NCBI RefSeq assembly: GCF_000017805.1
Contig: NC_009767.1
Location: 4,257,001 to 4,321,000 of the forward strand
Origin: Roseiflexus castenholzii DSM 13941
GTDB lineage: Bacteria; Chloroflexota; Chloroflexia; Chloroflexales; Roseiflexaceae
Direction: 5' to 3'
DNA: 64,000 nt
In this document: piece by piece, positions 8,096 through 17,331 of the stretch
Numbering within the stretch: the stretch's first letter is position 1
Layout of the letters: the number at the start of each line of letters is the position of its first letter
The notes under the pieces: model-generated
Seen by the model: only the letters and a program-made list of their open reading frames with translations
What the model was told of the DNA's origin: nothing
Database searches by the model: none
Made by a program: the position numbers and the translations under genes

Positions 8096-8896
8096 CTACG
8101 ACGCCGACATTCCCGCCATGCGGCGCAACTCACGGTTGCGGCTCAGACGCCCCAGAATGTTGCGCTTGACATTGTAGACTTCGGTGACGCTCTCGAAGAG
8201 GTCGCGGCGCATTTCGTAGATTTCACCCGGCTTGCGCCCCATAATGAACGAATGGTAGATCACGCACCGTTCGGCGTCGCCTGCCAGCAACGCATTGATC
8301 GAATGCCAGAACTCCTCGCGCGACACACGATCAATTGCCTCTTCGTCCGGCGCATCGATCATACCATCGAACCCGCGCGTCAATGCTTCAGGAATGACCT
8401 CTGCCCACGACTGTGCGCGCGCACAGTCGATGACGACACAACTGGCGCACATTTGAAGATAGTGCAGAAGCGATCCCAGCGTTGGAAACGATGCAAAGCG
8501 TTCCGGCGTGATAGCCTGCCAGAAGCGCGCGAACACCGCACCGACGAAATAGTCGCTGCTCTCGCCAGTGCTGCTGAAGGCGCTGCTCCGCCGCACCCAA
8601 CTCTCCACCAGGGCGCGATACTGATAGAAGAGCATTTCCCACGCCGCCTCGCACCGCTCGACGAGCGCCCGCCGAAAGAGTTCATAGGCGAAGCGCGTAT
8701 CGTGCGGTTGCCCGCGAAAGAACCGGTCGCTCTCGATCTGACAATGCTGTTGCAACAGAGATAAATCCATGCCTGCAATCGTCTGCCGGTCGATATCTGC
8801 GCACTCATATGGAATGTTTCGTCGACGAACATTGCCAACCGATGCCTCTGCTGAAACACGAGGCATTGCTTGCGTGGACATACTGCTCTGCTGCAT
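8096..8896 (-). CDS. Sigma-70-like (ECF-type) regulator, divergent
   Basis: The product of about 266 residues has an N-terminal extension of about 65 residues. A helical region follows with AWEMLFYQYRALVESWVRR and DYFVGAVFARFWQAITP, resembling sigma region 2. The C-terminal half has a region-4-like helix pattern (RVSREEFWHSINALLAGD, RCVIYHSFIMGRKPGEIYEM). In this reading it would recruit RNA polymerase to a small regulon. The motifs are weak, so the assignment is tentative. I use the ATG at 8894-8896. A TTG lies just ahead of it, and CGAGGAGAC upstream is a good ribosome-binding site. That site and start lie inside a 38-bp segment that is duplicated upstream (8893-9001). Confidence 0.6.
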   Translation of the reverse strand: MQQSSMSTQAMPRVSAEASVGNVRRRNIPYECADIDRQTIAGMDLSLLQQHCQIESDRFFRGQPHDTRFAYELFRRALVERCEAAWEMLFYQYRALVESWVRRSSAFSSTGESSDYFVGAVFARFWQAITPERFASFPTLGSLLHYLQMCASCVVIDCARAQSWAEVIPEALTRGFDGMIDAPDEEAIDRVSREEFWHSINALLAGDAERCVIYHSFIMGRKPGEIYEMRRDLFESVTEVYNVKRNILGRLSRNRELRRMAGMSAS

Positions 8897-9001
8897 CAAT
8901 GTCTCCTCGTTTCGCTTGCTTGCAGATGCCTATACCGCCGTCGTACCAAGGAGCGCGGAACCAGCATCAATGTCTCCTCGTTTCGCTTGCTTGCAGATGC
9001 C
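8893..9001. repeat. 38-bp direct repeat flanking a 33-bp insert at a gene start (CRISPR-unit geometry)
   Basis: The segment 8893-8930 is repeated exactly at 8964-9001, a period of 71. The 33 bases between (8931-8963) are unrelated. The repeated segment starts GCATC and ends GATGCC, and carries the ribosome-binding site and ATG of the sigma-like gene on the minus strand. Only half of the 71-bp unit is duplicated, so this is an insertion with a long target duplication rather than a tandem duplication. Confidence 0.85.
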
Positions 9002-9205
9002 GTTCGGATGCTCTGCACCTCTGCTCACATTGTAGTGATTGGATGCGTATATAAGAATGTCATCAAGATGAAAACCGGATGATAAGAATACGATAATGAG
9101 TGGTAAAAAGTGATTATAATCAAGAAATCATTAATTCCAGTGTAATGAGTTTTAACTTTTTCATCGGGTAGATGAAGCCAGGACATACCACCGCCTTTTC
9201 CAGGA
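9002..9205. promoter_or_regulatory. AT-rich intergenic region with a 12-bp palindrome
   Basis: This segment is much richer in A/T than its surroundings. TGATTATAATCA at 9111-9122 is a perfect palindrome. On the minus strand it contains TATAAT upstream of the sigma-like gene, so the region probably holds that gene's promoter and possibly an operator. No convincing -35 box is seen. Confidence 0.4.
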
Positions 9206-9745
9206 TCAGTCGGCGAAAATACCTCGTTCTGCATTGAGGAGTGCAATCAGCTCCGCCAGCGTCAGCGCCGGACCGACATTCTCGGTCGAGTCGCTCCAGC
9301 ACCCCCAATATCCGTCGCGATCAACGCGCCAGAACGCACGCCCCAGATAATGACCGGTGCGCGGATCGTGGACGGGGATGCTATCGCGAACAGTGGCGAG
9401 CGGGGCGCGGGGCGGTCCCCAAACGACCAGCATATCGGGGCGCGCCTGACGCGGGTGGCGTTCAGGACGAATGTGTGCAGTCAGGTGTGGATACCAGAAG
9501 TCGCGCGGACGGGCAACCAATGGCAGAGGACGCTCCAGCGCATCAAAGAATAACAGCGGTTGCTCAGCATTCAACCGCATGATCGACAGACCGCCAAAGT
9601 CGGGGTCGATGGCAACACGCGCATAGATGGTGAACGCGCGCAGCGGCTGAACAGTGCGCAGCACATCGGCAATGAGCGACCGCTGCGCTTCGGGCATGCG
9701 CCACATGAGCGCCTGGACAGTTGGGGCGTAGATCAGCGCTTCCAT
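9206..9745 (-). CDS. Protein of unknown function (179 residues)
   Basis: The product is soluble with no membrane segment. It has a central proline/arginine-rich stretch (PHLTAHIRPERHPRQARPD) and a strand-rich part with MLVVWGPPRAPLATV. The C-terminal section GHYLGRAFWRVDRDGYWGCW ends in a short helix (LTLAELIALLNAERG). Codon use matches the neighbours and the frame is long for both strands, which supports a real gene. I do not recognise the family. The neighbouring intergenic DNA (9746-9933) holds nothing identifiable. Confidence 0.55.
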   Translation of the reverse strand: MEALIYAPTVQALMWRMPEAQRSLIADVLRTVQPLRAFTIYARVAIDPDFGGLSIMRLNAEQPLLFFDALERPLPLVARPRDFWYPHLTAHIRPERHPRQARPDMLVVWGPPRAPLATVRDSIPVHDPRTGHYLGRAFWRVDRDGYWGCWSDSTENVGPALTLAELIALLNAERGIFAD

Positions 9746-9933
9746 TGCAGTGTCGTCATCTGTCTGCTGCGATAGGCTTCCTGAAAGAAGATGATCGATG
9801 CGAGGCCGGTCGATATTGTGTGCAGAATGTGCGCCCTATGAAGATCATAGCGCGAACCGGTGCCGCATGCAGTAGGAGAAGAGTCCCTCTTTTTATGGTT
9901 AAAATGCAGGGATTGAAGGCTGCTGGAAGGTAA

Positions 9934-10081
9934 TACTAATTCCCTGTGACCATCCGGCATGGTCACCCCGAGCAGCGCAAGGGGTCTGGCGCGACCCGCT
10001 CAGATTCCTCGCTGAGTTTACCCTGAGCGAAGCGAAGGGCTCGGAATGACCAGCATGCGGCATCTTCAATCGTCATTGGTA
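9934..10081 (+). repeat. Dispersed MITE-like element (copy 4)
   Basis: The left end is degraded (TACTAATTCCCTGTGACC) while the right end GTCATTGGTATA is intact. The interior CATCCGGCATGG, CAGATTCCTCGCTGAG and CTCGGAATGACCAGCATG follow copy 2. The flanking sequence 10082-10265 shows no gene or signal that I can support. Confidence 0.8.
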
Positions 10082-10265
10082 TAACATCGAAGACGACAGA
10101 GAAGCGGCAACACAGGAGCATCTCTTGCAGACGCTCTCGCCGGGAAGGAGCGATAAAGGAGAACAACATACAGACACCCTGCGCCCTCTGTGTCGCTGTG
10201 GTTCTGACAGCAGGTACGAACAGTGCAGGCGTCAGACAGTACAGCGGCGCCTCTCGCAGGCAAAA

Positions 10266-11048
10266 TCAGGCAGACGGCGTGTTGCGCCGGGCAAGCGCCA
10301 GTTCGATGGCGCGCAGCACGGTGACGCGATTGCGATGCGCCTGTTCATACCCCCTGAGCGCAAGGAGCGTCGCTTCATCAAGCGTCTCCACCAGTGCCGC
10401 CGCCTGTTTTGCATTGAGCGCCTCGTATCCGGCCACCGGCGCCGTTTCATCAGATGCCTCTGCGGTTGTGGTTGCTTCGCCCTCTTCCGCCGCCTCAGAC
10501 TCAATCGGCGCAGCGACAATGCTCTCTGCCGACGCTCCGGCAACGATTGCCGCGCCCGCTTCCATCGCTTCCGGCTCGGATGGCGGCGCAGCAGCGCGCT
10601 CTATCGGCGTCTCAGACGCGATGATGGCAATCGACCCGACGACAGGCGCGTGTCCGTCGCCGGTTGGCGCTGCGGCGGGAGCGCGCACCACAAGAAAGCG
10701 GTCGAGCGCCATGCTGATCTGATCCACCTGTTCGCAGAGCACATTGATCGAGTCGCGTGTCGGCAGATCGAGGGCAGCAGCAAGCATCCTTCCGCGACGC
10801 TCAATCTCTTCCTGGAGCGTCTGCTGAAGCACACGCCCCTCATGCTCGATCTCGCGGGTCACGCTGTGTTCACCTATCAAACGGTTGCGGACCGCCTCAA
10901 CATGACTGAGCCGGTCGCGCGCAACCTGCTCGCCACGCGCCGCCAGACGATCGAGCAGTTGCTCCAGTTCATCGTCCGCCAGCGTAATGGCGCCAAGTAT
11001 CGCCAGCAGACTCTTGTATACGACATCGCGGGTTGTATCGAGCACCAT
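10266..11048 (-). CDS. Phasin-like / polyhydroxyalkanoate granule-associated protein (tentative)
   Basis: The 260-residue product has an amphipathic N-terminal half (VVYKSLLAILGAITLADDEL; LLDRLAARGEQVARDRL) that looks like phasin helices covering storage granules. A low-complexity Ala/Glu/Thr-rich linker spans residues 140-215. A short C-terminal helical domain ends YEQAHRNRVTVLRAIELAL and may bind other proteins. I chose the ATG at 11046-11048, because GAGGAGG lies eight bases upstream. A longer frame begins at 11081 without such a site. The assignment rests on helix and linker pattern, not on a diagnostic motif. Confidence 0.5.
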   Translation of the reverse strand: MVLDTTRDVVYKSLLAILGAITLADDELEQLLDRLAARGEQVARDRLSHVEAVRNRLIGEHSVTREIEHEGRVLQQTLQEEIERRGRMLAAALDLPTRDSINVLCEQVDQISMALDRFLVVRAPAAAPTGDGHAPVVGSIAIIASETPIERAAAPPSEPEAMEAGAAIVAGASAESIVAAPIESEAAEEGEATTTAEASDETAPVAGYEALNAKQAAALVETLDEATLLALRGYEQAHRNRVTVLRAIELALARRNTPSA

Positions 11049-11342
11049 AGTCGATGCCTCCTCTATGCTTCTCCTGCGCACACATCGCAGGTATAACGCG
11101 ATGCGTCATACTGTTAGTATACCACAGATCGTCAAGCAGTTGACGGCAGGGCTTGAACCGTGTGATCTGCCGCTGCCATCGGCGGCGTCGGAAGCGACCG
11201 CGAAGATGCCGACGAGCCTGCTTTGTGAACCACGGAGACACGGAGAGCACGGAAGAGACGAGCGCGCCGTCGGCGCGCGGGGGGCGCCAACGACGCGCCT
11301 CTACTCCCCCGTTCTTCTCCTGCCTTTCCGCGTCAAACCTGA

Positions 11343-11348
11343 TATAAT
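11343..11348 (+). promoter_or_regulatory. -10 element of the ferritin gene
   Basis: A perfect TATAAT lies 33 bases before the ferritin ATG. No good -35 box stands 16-18 bases upstream, so the promoter may need an activator. No Fur-like box was recognised. Confidence 0.5.
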
Positions 11349-11380
11349 GCTCCCACACGATAGCAGAAAGGAGCCTCCCC

Positions 11381-11884
11381 ATGCTCAGCGAGAGTATTCA
11401 GCAGGCGATCAACAAGCAGATCACCCACGAGTTTTCGGCGTCCCATGCCTACATGGCAATGGCGGCGTACTTCGAGTCGCTGTCGCTGACCGGCTTTGCC
11501 CACTGGTTCCGGGTGCAGAGCGAGGAGGAACGCGAGCACGCGCTGCGCTTCTTCGATTATGTCAACGACCGTGGCGGTCGCGTAACTCTCGGCGCCATCG
11601 ACGAGCCGCAGAACGAGTTCGCCTCGCCGCTCGACGCCTTTGAGCACGCCCTGGCGCACGAGCAGCGCGTCACTGCCGCCATCCACGCCATCTATACGCT
11701 TGCGGCGCAGGAAAACGACTACGCCACAATGAGCATGCTCAAGTGGTTTATCGACGAACAGGTTGAGGAAGAGAAGAGCGCACAGGAGATCATTCAGCAC
11801 CTCAAACTGATCGGCGACGATGGCGCCGGTCTCTTGATGCTCGACCGGCAGCTGGCGGAGCGGGAGGGGGAGGAGGAAGAGTAG
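11381..11884 (+). CDS. ftnA: Ferritin (iron-storage, FtnA-type)
   Basis: The 167-residue product has the four-helix ferritin fold. It starts MLSESIQQAINKQITHEFSA with the first ferroxidase glutamate (Glu17). FRVQSEEEREHALRFFDYV supplies the Glu-x-x-His pair of the di-iron site, and AAQENDYATMSMLKWFIDEQ supplies later ligands. It would oxidise Fe(II) and store ferric mineral in a 24-mer cage in the cytoplasm. The end carries an acidic tail (EREGEEEE). AGAAAGGAG upstream supports the ATG at 11381. It is a single gene with its own -10 element. Confidence 0.95.
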   Translation: MLSESIQQAINKQITHEFSASHAYMAMAAYFESLSLTGFAHWFRVQSEEEREHALRFFDYVNDRGGRVTLGAIDEPQNEFASPLDAFEHALAHEQRVTAAIHAIYTLAAQENDYATMSMLKWFIDEQVEEEKSAQEIIQHLKLIGDDGAGLLMLDRQLAEREGEEEE

Positions 11885-12352
11885 GGGCGGGGGCGGTGTG
11901 TCAACCCTCCGCCTGGCGGCTGATGAAATACCCAGGCTGGCGGTTGAAACCGCGTCTTAGGGCGCGTGCACGCCGGGGGTCGGCCTGCGCCGACGCTGTC
12001 CCCCCCGGTGGCTGATGGGATTTGAGTCATTATTCCGCTCTCCGTTCGTCCGCCCGGCGGCTGAAGCCGCGGGCTACGGGATGCGAAGCCCGCCTGCGCG
12101 GGCTGACCTGGGCACCGGGACCCCGCTGCGGGCTAAAGCCCTGGCTGAGATCGTGAAAGCCCCTGCGGGGCTGGACCGTGTGCCGGAGGCGCGGCTGCGG
12201 GCGGAAGCCCTCGCTGAGAACCTGCAAGCCCCGGCGGGGCTGACTGGGCGCTGGGGTGCGGCGGGCTGAAGCCCTTGCTAAGGACACGAAAGCCCCTGTG
12301 GGGCTGACCTGGGCGCTGGGGCGCTGTGGGCTGAAGCCCTTGCTGAGAACCC
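11885..12352. repeat. Diverged GC-rich palindromic repeat region
   Basis: No gene is seen. The stretch is filled with variants of GCGGGCTGAAGCCC and CAAGCCCCTGCGGGGCTG that can fold into short hairpins. They appear to be decayed relatives of the units in the regular 181-bp array that follows. Confidence 0.65.
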
Positions 12353-13620
12353 GCAAGCCCCTACAGGGTTGACAGACGCTGCGGGCTGAAGCCCGCGCTG
12401 AGAACCTGCAAGCCCCGCAGGGGCTTCCATGTCCTGAGCGAGGGCTTTAGCCCGCAGCCCAAAGAACGCGCGACCGGGCGGCACGGGTTTACTGGATTTA
12501 ATTTTAATCTTCACAAGTCCGCACCGAGAACCCGCAAGCCCCTACAGGGTTGACAGACGCTGCGGGCGGAAGCCCGCGCTGAGAACCTGCAAGCCCCGCA
12601 GGGGCTTCCATGTCCTGAGCGAGGGCTTTAGCCCGCAGCCCAAAGAACGCGCGACCGGGCGGCACGGGTTTACTGGATTTAATTTTAATCTTCACAAGTC
12701 CGCACCGAGAACCCGCAAGCCCCTACAGGGTTGACAGACGCTGCGGGCGGAAGCCCGCGCTGAGAACCTGCAAGCCCCGCAGGGGCTTCCATGTCCTGAG
12801 CGAGGGCTTTAGCCCGCAGCCCAAAGAACGCGCGACCGGGCGGCACGGGTTTACTGGATTTAATTTTAATCTTCACAAGTCCGCACCGAGAACCCGCAAG
12901 CCCCTACAGGGTTGACAGACGCTGCGGGCGGAAGCCCGCGCTGAGAACCTGCAAGCCCCGCAGGGGCTTCCATGTCCTGAGCGAGGGCTTTAGCCCGCAG
13001 CCCAAAGAACGCGCGACCGGGCGGCACGGGTTTACTGGATTTAATTTTAATCTTCACAAGTCCGCACCGAGAACCCGCAAGCCCCTACAGGGTTGACAGA
13101 CGCTGCGGGCGGAAGCCCGCGCTGAGAACCTGCAAGCCCCGCAGGGGCTTCCATGTCCTGAGCGAGGGCTTTAGCCCGCAGCCCAAAGAACGCGCGACCG
13201 GGCGGCACGGGTTTTTTAATCTTCACAAGTCCGCACCGAGAACCCGCAAGCCCCTACAGGGTTGACAGACGCTGCGGGCGGAAGCCCGCGCTGAGAACCT
13301 GCAAGCCCCGCAGGGGCTTCCATGTCCTGAGCGAGGGCTTTAGCCCGCAGCCCAAAGAACGCGCGACCGGGCGGCACGGGTTTACTGGATTTAATTTTAA
13401 TCTTCACAAGTCCGCACCGAGAACCCGCAAGCCCCTACAGGGTTGACAGACGCTGCGGGCGGAAGCCCGCGCTGAGAACCTGCAAGCCCCGCAGGGGCTT
13501 CCATGTCCTGAGCGAGGGCTTTAGCCCGCAGCCCAAAGAACGCGCGACCGGGCGGCACGGGTTTACTGGATTTAATTTTAATCTTCACAAGTCCGCACCG
13601 AGAACCCGCAAGCCCCTACA
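12353..13620. repeat. Seven 181-bp tandem repeats plus a 13-bp partial unit
   Basis: Units start with GCAAGCCCCTACAGGG at 12353, 12534, 12715, 12896, 13077, 13246 and 13427, with a partial unit at 13608-13620. Six units are 181 bp and nearly identical. The unit from 13077 is 169 bp because 12 bases are missing from an A/T-rich stretch (TTTACTGGATTTAATTTTAA in the others). Each unit holds two GC-rich hairpins and that one A/T island. Short minus-strand frames repeat in each unit but are by-products. The stretch from 13621 to the next gene's stop at 13864 holds nothing recognisable. Confidence 0.92.
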
Positions 13621-13863
13621 GAGATCCTATATTCTCAGCGAAGGCTGCGGTTCATGGCAATATTCAGTGCGGACGCTGCAGAAATTGAATGTTGTCCTGA
13701 TTTGTGAGTCACCAGTTGCGTTCTGATCGCTGCCGGACTTAATGTACTGTCGATAAACCCGTATAAAGGCGAAAAGGCAAGGATGCTCTGCTTTATCTAT
13801 GTGAGCACGTATCAAGGCGTTTGCAGAAGTCTCATCACCTGTTCCAAAAGACCCCTTGCGTGT

Positions 13864-15114
13864 TCACGCGCAGTCGCTGTTCACGACATTGTCAACCTCA
13901 AGTTTTTTCACTTGTTCATAAAGAAGACTTGCCCGTTCCTCAACCTTATTGGCGGTAAGCGGGTTTTTTCGCTTTCCGGCGTGCATCAAATCGTTACGTA
14001 ATTCACCGAGCTGACCAAAGAGCTTGACCACATCGTTGCATGATGGCAACTTGCTGAGGTCAAGCCCTTCGCCCGAATGTTCTTCAGCAGTCATATTCTT
14101 GCTTTGTCTCTGCACTTCTGCGCCCAATGCGTCTTCTACACGCTTGCGAACGTCTCTTTCCAGCAATTGGTCATACAGCCCAAGCTGCGCCATTGTCCAT
14201 GAAATTAACCACTCACGCGCCAGTGCCACTGCCTGGAAAACCTGATTGCGATCCAGATACCAGCCAATCAATTCCCGCTCGGACTTAAGCTCATTGTCGC
14301 CAAGCGCAATCTTTTGAAAGCTATTGATAACTTGCTCAGCGAGAGGATTGAAGGGCCTCGCTAGAGAACCAATCGATGAAATAGCCTGCGGTAACTGTTG
14401 GTAGATTTGCTCGCTCACCTCCATAACCTCAGCCGGTCGCACGACGCGCAATGCCTTTGAGACTTTCGTCAGATTCTTCGCTGTTGCTTTAATTGGTGAA
14501 TTGTTCCAAGCAGCCATTTCATCCTTACTAGCAGTTTTTGGATCGGGCTTGACCCGGTTATGCTGCGTATGCAGCAACGTAGCCAAATCACGGGCATCAC
14601 CGAAACGCACAAACAGGTCGGCCCCGACCATCCAGTCGAGTAATTCGACAAAATTGGTCAGATCAAGCACAGGCGTGCGATGAGGAGTGACACTCTGATC
14701 ACGCATTTCAAAATTACCGAAGAATACATGTTTTAGTTGAATGGCCTTGACTTTGCGCAAATAGGCAGCGGCGAGGAAGGATAAGAATGGCAGCGAGCGA
14801 AAGCCGTGAGTAATATCGAACACAACCGCTTCGTTCGGTTCAATGATTTCAACCACAGCCTGAAAGATCTGCCACAATTCAGCATCATCGCGCCCATCAG
14901 GGATGCGAACTGCTTGAATGCTCGCAGCTTGCGCACTGGCAAAATATTGATGGTAGAATTGAGCCGTCAGTTCAGTAGTAAAAACAACGAAATCCAGATC
15001 TGGAAGGTACTGAGCCAATGCTAGCCCGAAAAAGGGCGCAACATGCTCGCAACCATCTGGAAAGACATAGCATGTTTCTTGCGGTCTAGCGCCGAGGAAG
15101 GTAATGGCTTTCAT
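13864..15114 (-). CDS. csx1: CARF-HEPN effector, Csx1 family of the TM1812 type
   Basis: The 416-residue product is predicted to be a ribonuclease switched on by cyclic oligoadenylate made by Cas10. The N-terminal half is a CARF domain, with FLGARPQETCYVFPDG at the start and VVFDITHGFRSLPFLSFLAA, the hallmark of the TM1812/TIGR02221 group. The C-terminal half is helical and ends in a HEPN catalytic motif, with Arg373 and His378 in LRNDLMHAGK. It is the last gene of the type III-D operon, starting 8 bases after the stop of the upstream RAMP gene at an ATG. Which ring size it senses cannot be told. Confidence 0.87.
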   Translation of the reverse strand: MKAITFLGARPQETCYVFPDGCEHVAPFFGLALAQYLPDLDFVVFTTELTAQFYHQYFASAQAASIQAVRIPDGRDDAELWQIFQAVVEIIEPNEAVVFDITHGFRSLPFLSFLAAAYLRKVKAIQLKHVFFGNFEMRDQSVTPHRTPVLDLTNFVELLDWMVGADLFVRFGDARDLATLLHTQHNRVKPDPKTASKDEMAAWNNSPIKATAKNLTKVSKALRVVRPAEVMEVSEQIYQQLPQAISSIGSLARPFNPLAEQVINSFQKIALGDNELKSERELIGWYLDRNQVFQAVALAREWLISWTMAQLGLYDQLLERDVRKRVEDALGAEVQRQSKNMTAEEHSGEGLDLSKLPSCNDVVKLFGQLGELRNDLMHAGKRKNPLTANKVEERASLLYEQVKKLEVDNVVNSDCA

Positions 15115-15122
15115 CGAACACC

Positions 15123-17222
15123 CTACTCCTTCTCCTTTGTGAGTAACGGCAAACCCTGCTCATCGCCCGGCTCTTCGAGCACGAGATTAGGACCGGCATC
15201 GGCCAATTTGTTCGATTTTACCTTATTGGCCACAAACCACTCGAAGTTCTTGCCCTCTGGGTCTGGATGAACGTCGGTGCGCGGGTAATGGATGGGAAGC
15301 GGTGGAACCGGATCGCGCAGCAAGGCGAGGAGATCGGTGATATGTGGTAATTGGTACAACGATTGACCGTAGCATTGCTGCATCGCCTGTGCAAACGCTG
15401 CCACCCATTCACTTCGTTCGCCAACCTCAGCTCGCCGCCACCCCGATTGCTGCAATGAACAATAGCGCATGCCGGGTTCGAGCAAATCAATCTGATCTAC
15501 TGCCAACTTGACACTGCCAAATCCGAGCGGTTTAGCATAACCGAGCCGGAAAAAGCATTTTTCTTCGCCCAAGCTTAGCGTCCATAGCAACGCACCAAGC
15601 TCAACCGGGGCCAAGTTATGAAAATCAATTGTGAACTGAAATACGTTACCCGGCACACGTACTCCGCGCACCGTGCGATTCTGATGATCGCGACGCTGTC
15701 CGGCACGCTCATATTCGAGCCGATTCAGACTATTTCCGTGGTGACGGTAGAACTTCCGTCCACGCAACTGATTGGGTCCATCGTAGCCAATGGTGGTTGC
15801 AGAGCCTGGTCTCTTGCGCTCCTCCTCACTCCATTCGCCGTCTTTCTTGCGCAGGTAGAAAAGCGTGGTGGTCGGTTTGGATGAACTCAAGACGGCCAAC
15901 GGCATGGGTTCGGCATACACGCCTTTGTCTTCAATCAATACTGCGTGGCTAAAGCGCACCCGTCCGGCATAGGCAACACGCACCTTCCGATCCTCGGCTG
16001 GCGTGGCGCGTACCCATCCGAATACGCGCGAAGCAATGTCTAGCCGCTCGTACTCTTCACTCGGCTTCAGGTGTTCAGGGAGCAGATCGCCGATAGAATG
16101 GCGATAGCGCAGCCGCGCCACTTTTGCCAGGGCAATATTGCGCACGGTCTTTTGATCCGGTTCCAGTTCAACGTACACCAAATTGCCCGGCGTCAGCCGA
16201 TCACTCTGCACCTGGCTGTGAAAATCGTCACGTCGTTCGTGGAGTTGGGCATGCAACACTGCGTTAAAGTCGGCTTCGCGCTCGGTATCGAAAGAGACGT
16301 GCTTGGCTTTGGCCGGATCACCTTCTTTGAAATAAAAGAAACGCTCATTGCGTTTTGTCTCGATAGTGCAGCCGGTTATTTTCACCCACCCCTTAACCAA
16401 GGGTTTGTTGTACTTTAGTAAGCGATTGTTATCTTGCTCACGCGCAAGTGCTTCCACCTTCTTCACACCATTCTTGGCGGTGCTCAGAACGGCATACGCC
16501 GTTTCACCACAACTCCAATCGCCGTGCAAAACGTTCAGGTTACGGTCTTCGTAATACGCACCGATTGTCGCCTCCTCGCAGAGGGCAATGACGCCCGGTT
16601 GATCACCGTCCGGCAAACTCAGCACGATGCCGGGTTTAAACCGTTTGGACTCAATCGGGTCGATACGATACTCGAGCCGTTCCTCGCCATTGAAGACACT
16701 GAACGGTGAATTAGTCACCGTTTCAAACAAGGCACGGATCATACCGCGCAGACTCGTAGCAGGTATGGCGTCTTGACCATCATACTGGAAAAAACGGTAG
16801 TTTTTATGCTGAACTTCGCGGTTATCGACCAGCAGAATAGTAGTCGATTGCACATCGTGGCTATCCGCGATAAAAAGAGGGGTGACCGCTTCGAGGGTGC
16901 AGGTGATACGCCCGGTCAAACCCACATACCGGTCGTGAGGCGGCGGTGGGCAACGACCCAGCAACTGTGCATCGGGGTCGGTTTCCGGTATGGTGGGTGG
17001 TGGTAAATAGCGGACGAAATTGTAGGGGTTGAGGAAGCGGTAGGATTCCCGCGCCTTGGTTGACTCTTTGGCACGTGGCCACGGCGCCGTCGGTGGCGAT
17101 GGTGGAACCACCTGAGTCGATACCTGATGACGATCCCACTTTTCGGAGCGATTGGCCTTGCCTCCGCCTTGATGCATCTGTCCACGCTTTGGTATCTGTT
17201 TGTTGTTTTTGTGCTTCGCCAT
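15123..17222 (-). CDS. Type III-D RAMP protein (TIGR03986-like), paralogue B
   Basis: This 699-residue protein shares length and order of motifs with the product of 17685-19784. Both have RFLNPYNFVR near the N-terminus, GRCPPPPHDRYVGLTGRI, then ATSLRGMIRALFETVTNS, the glycine-rich loop of a Cas7-like RAMP fold. A second RAMP-like half holds VRVAYAGRVRFSHAVL and KPLGFGSVKL. It is probably a backbone subunit of the crRNA-guided effector complex. Unlike its paralogue, which has CPACRVFGW, this copy reads LDIASRVFGW, so the paired cysteines that normally bind zinc are gone. The ATG at 17220-17222 follows a GAGGT site that overlaps the end of a tiny frame upstream. Confidence 0.82.
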   Translation of the reverse strand: MAKHKNNKQIPKRGQMHQGGGKANRSEKWDRHQVSTQVVPPSPPTAPWPRAKESTKARESYRFLNPYNFVRYLPPPTIPETDPDAQLLGRCPPPPHDRYVGLTGRITCTLEAVTPLFIADSHDVQSTTILLVDNREVQHKNYRFFQYDGQDAIPATSLRGMIRALFETVTNSPFSVFNGEERLEYRIDPIESKRFKPGIVLSLPDGDQPGVIALCEEATIGAYYEDRNLNVLHGDWSCGETAYAVLSTAKNGVKKVEALAREQDNNRLLKYNKPLVKGWVKITGCTIETKRNERFFYFKEGDPAKAKHVSFDTEREADFNAVLHAQLHERRDDFHSQVQSDRLTPGNLVYVELEPDQKTVRNIALAKVARLRYRHSIGDLLPEHLKPSEEYERLDIASRVFGWVRATPAEDRKVRVAYAGRVRFSHAVLIEDKGVYAEPMPLAVLSSSKPTTTLFYLRKKDGEWSEEERKRPGSATTIGYDGPNQLRGRKFYRHHGNSLNRLEYERAGQRRDHQNRTVRGVRVPGNVFQFTIDFHNLAPVELGALLWTLSLGEEKCFFRLGYAKPLGFGSVKLAVDQIDLLEPGMRYCSLQQSGWRRAEVGERSEWVAAFAQAMQQCYGQSLYQLPHITDLLALLRDPVPPLPIHYPRTDVHPDPEGKNFEWFVANKVKSNKLADAGPNLVLEEPGDEQGLPLLTKEKE

Positions 17223-17229
17223 CGCGACC

Positions 17230-17328
17230 TCATTGGATATATGCTGTGCCAGACCTTGCCTTCAGATCGTCAACCATCAGTTGAAAGGTTTGGTGAAACG
17301 CATCGAGAATATCCTTCGCGGTGCTCAT
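17230..17328 (-). CDS. Possible 32-residue small protein in the III-D operon
   Basis: From the ATG at 17326-17328 to the TGA at 17230-17232 the frame reads MSTAKDILDAFHQTFQLMVD and ends DDLKARSGTAYIQ, a single predicted amphipathic helix. TAGGAT sits directly before the ATG, and the stop lies 8 bases before the next RAMP gene. It could be a genuine small protein, or the C-terminal exit of the frameshifted gene at 17332-17675. Its size leaves this open. Confidence 0.35.
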   Translation of the reverse strand: MSTAKDILDAFHQTFQLMVDDLKARSGTAYIQ

Positions 17329-17331
17329 ATC

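Noticed and set aside
8893..9001. Ordinary tandem duplication or transposon target-site duplication
   Set aside because: Only about half of the period is duplicated and the insert has no inverted ends or coding sequence; transposons normally duplicate far fewer bases.
9746..10265. Possible small genes around dispersed element copy 4
   Set aside because: The frames cross the element or lack start signals and recognisable products.
12278..13588. Repeated 63-residue minus-strand frames beginning MKIKIKSSKPVPPG
   Set aside because: They are one frame copied by the 181-bp tandem repeat, without a ribosome-binding site or variation showing selection for protein.
12353..13620. The 181-bp array as a CRISPR locus
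   Set aside because: The whole unit is repeated, with no variable spacers.
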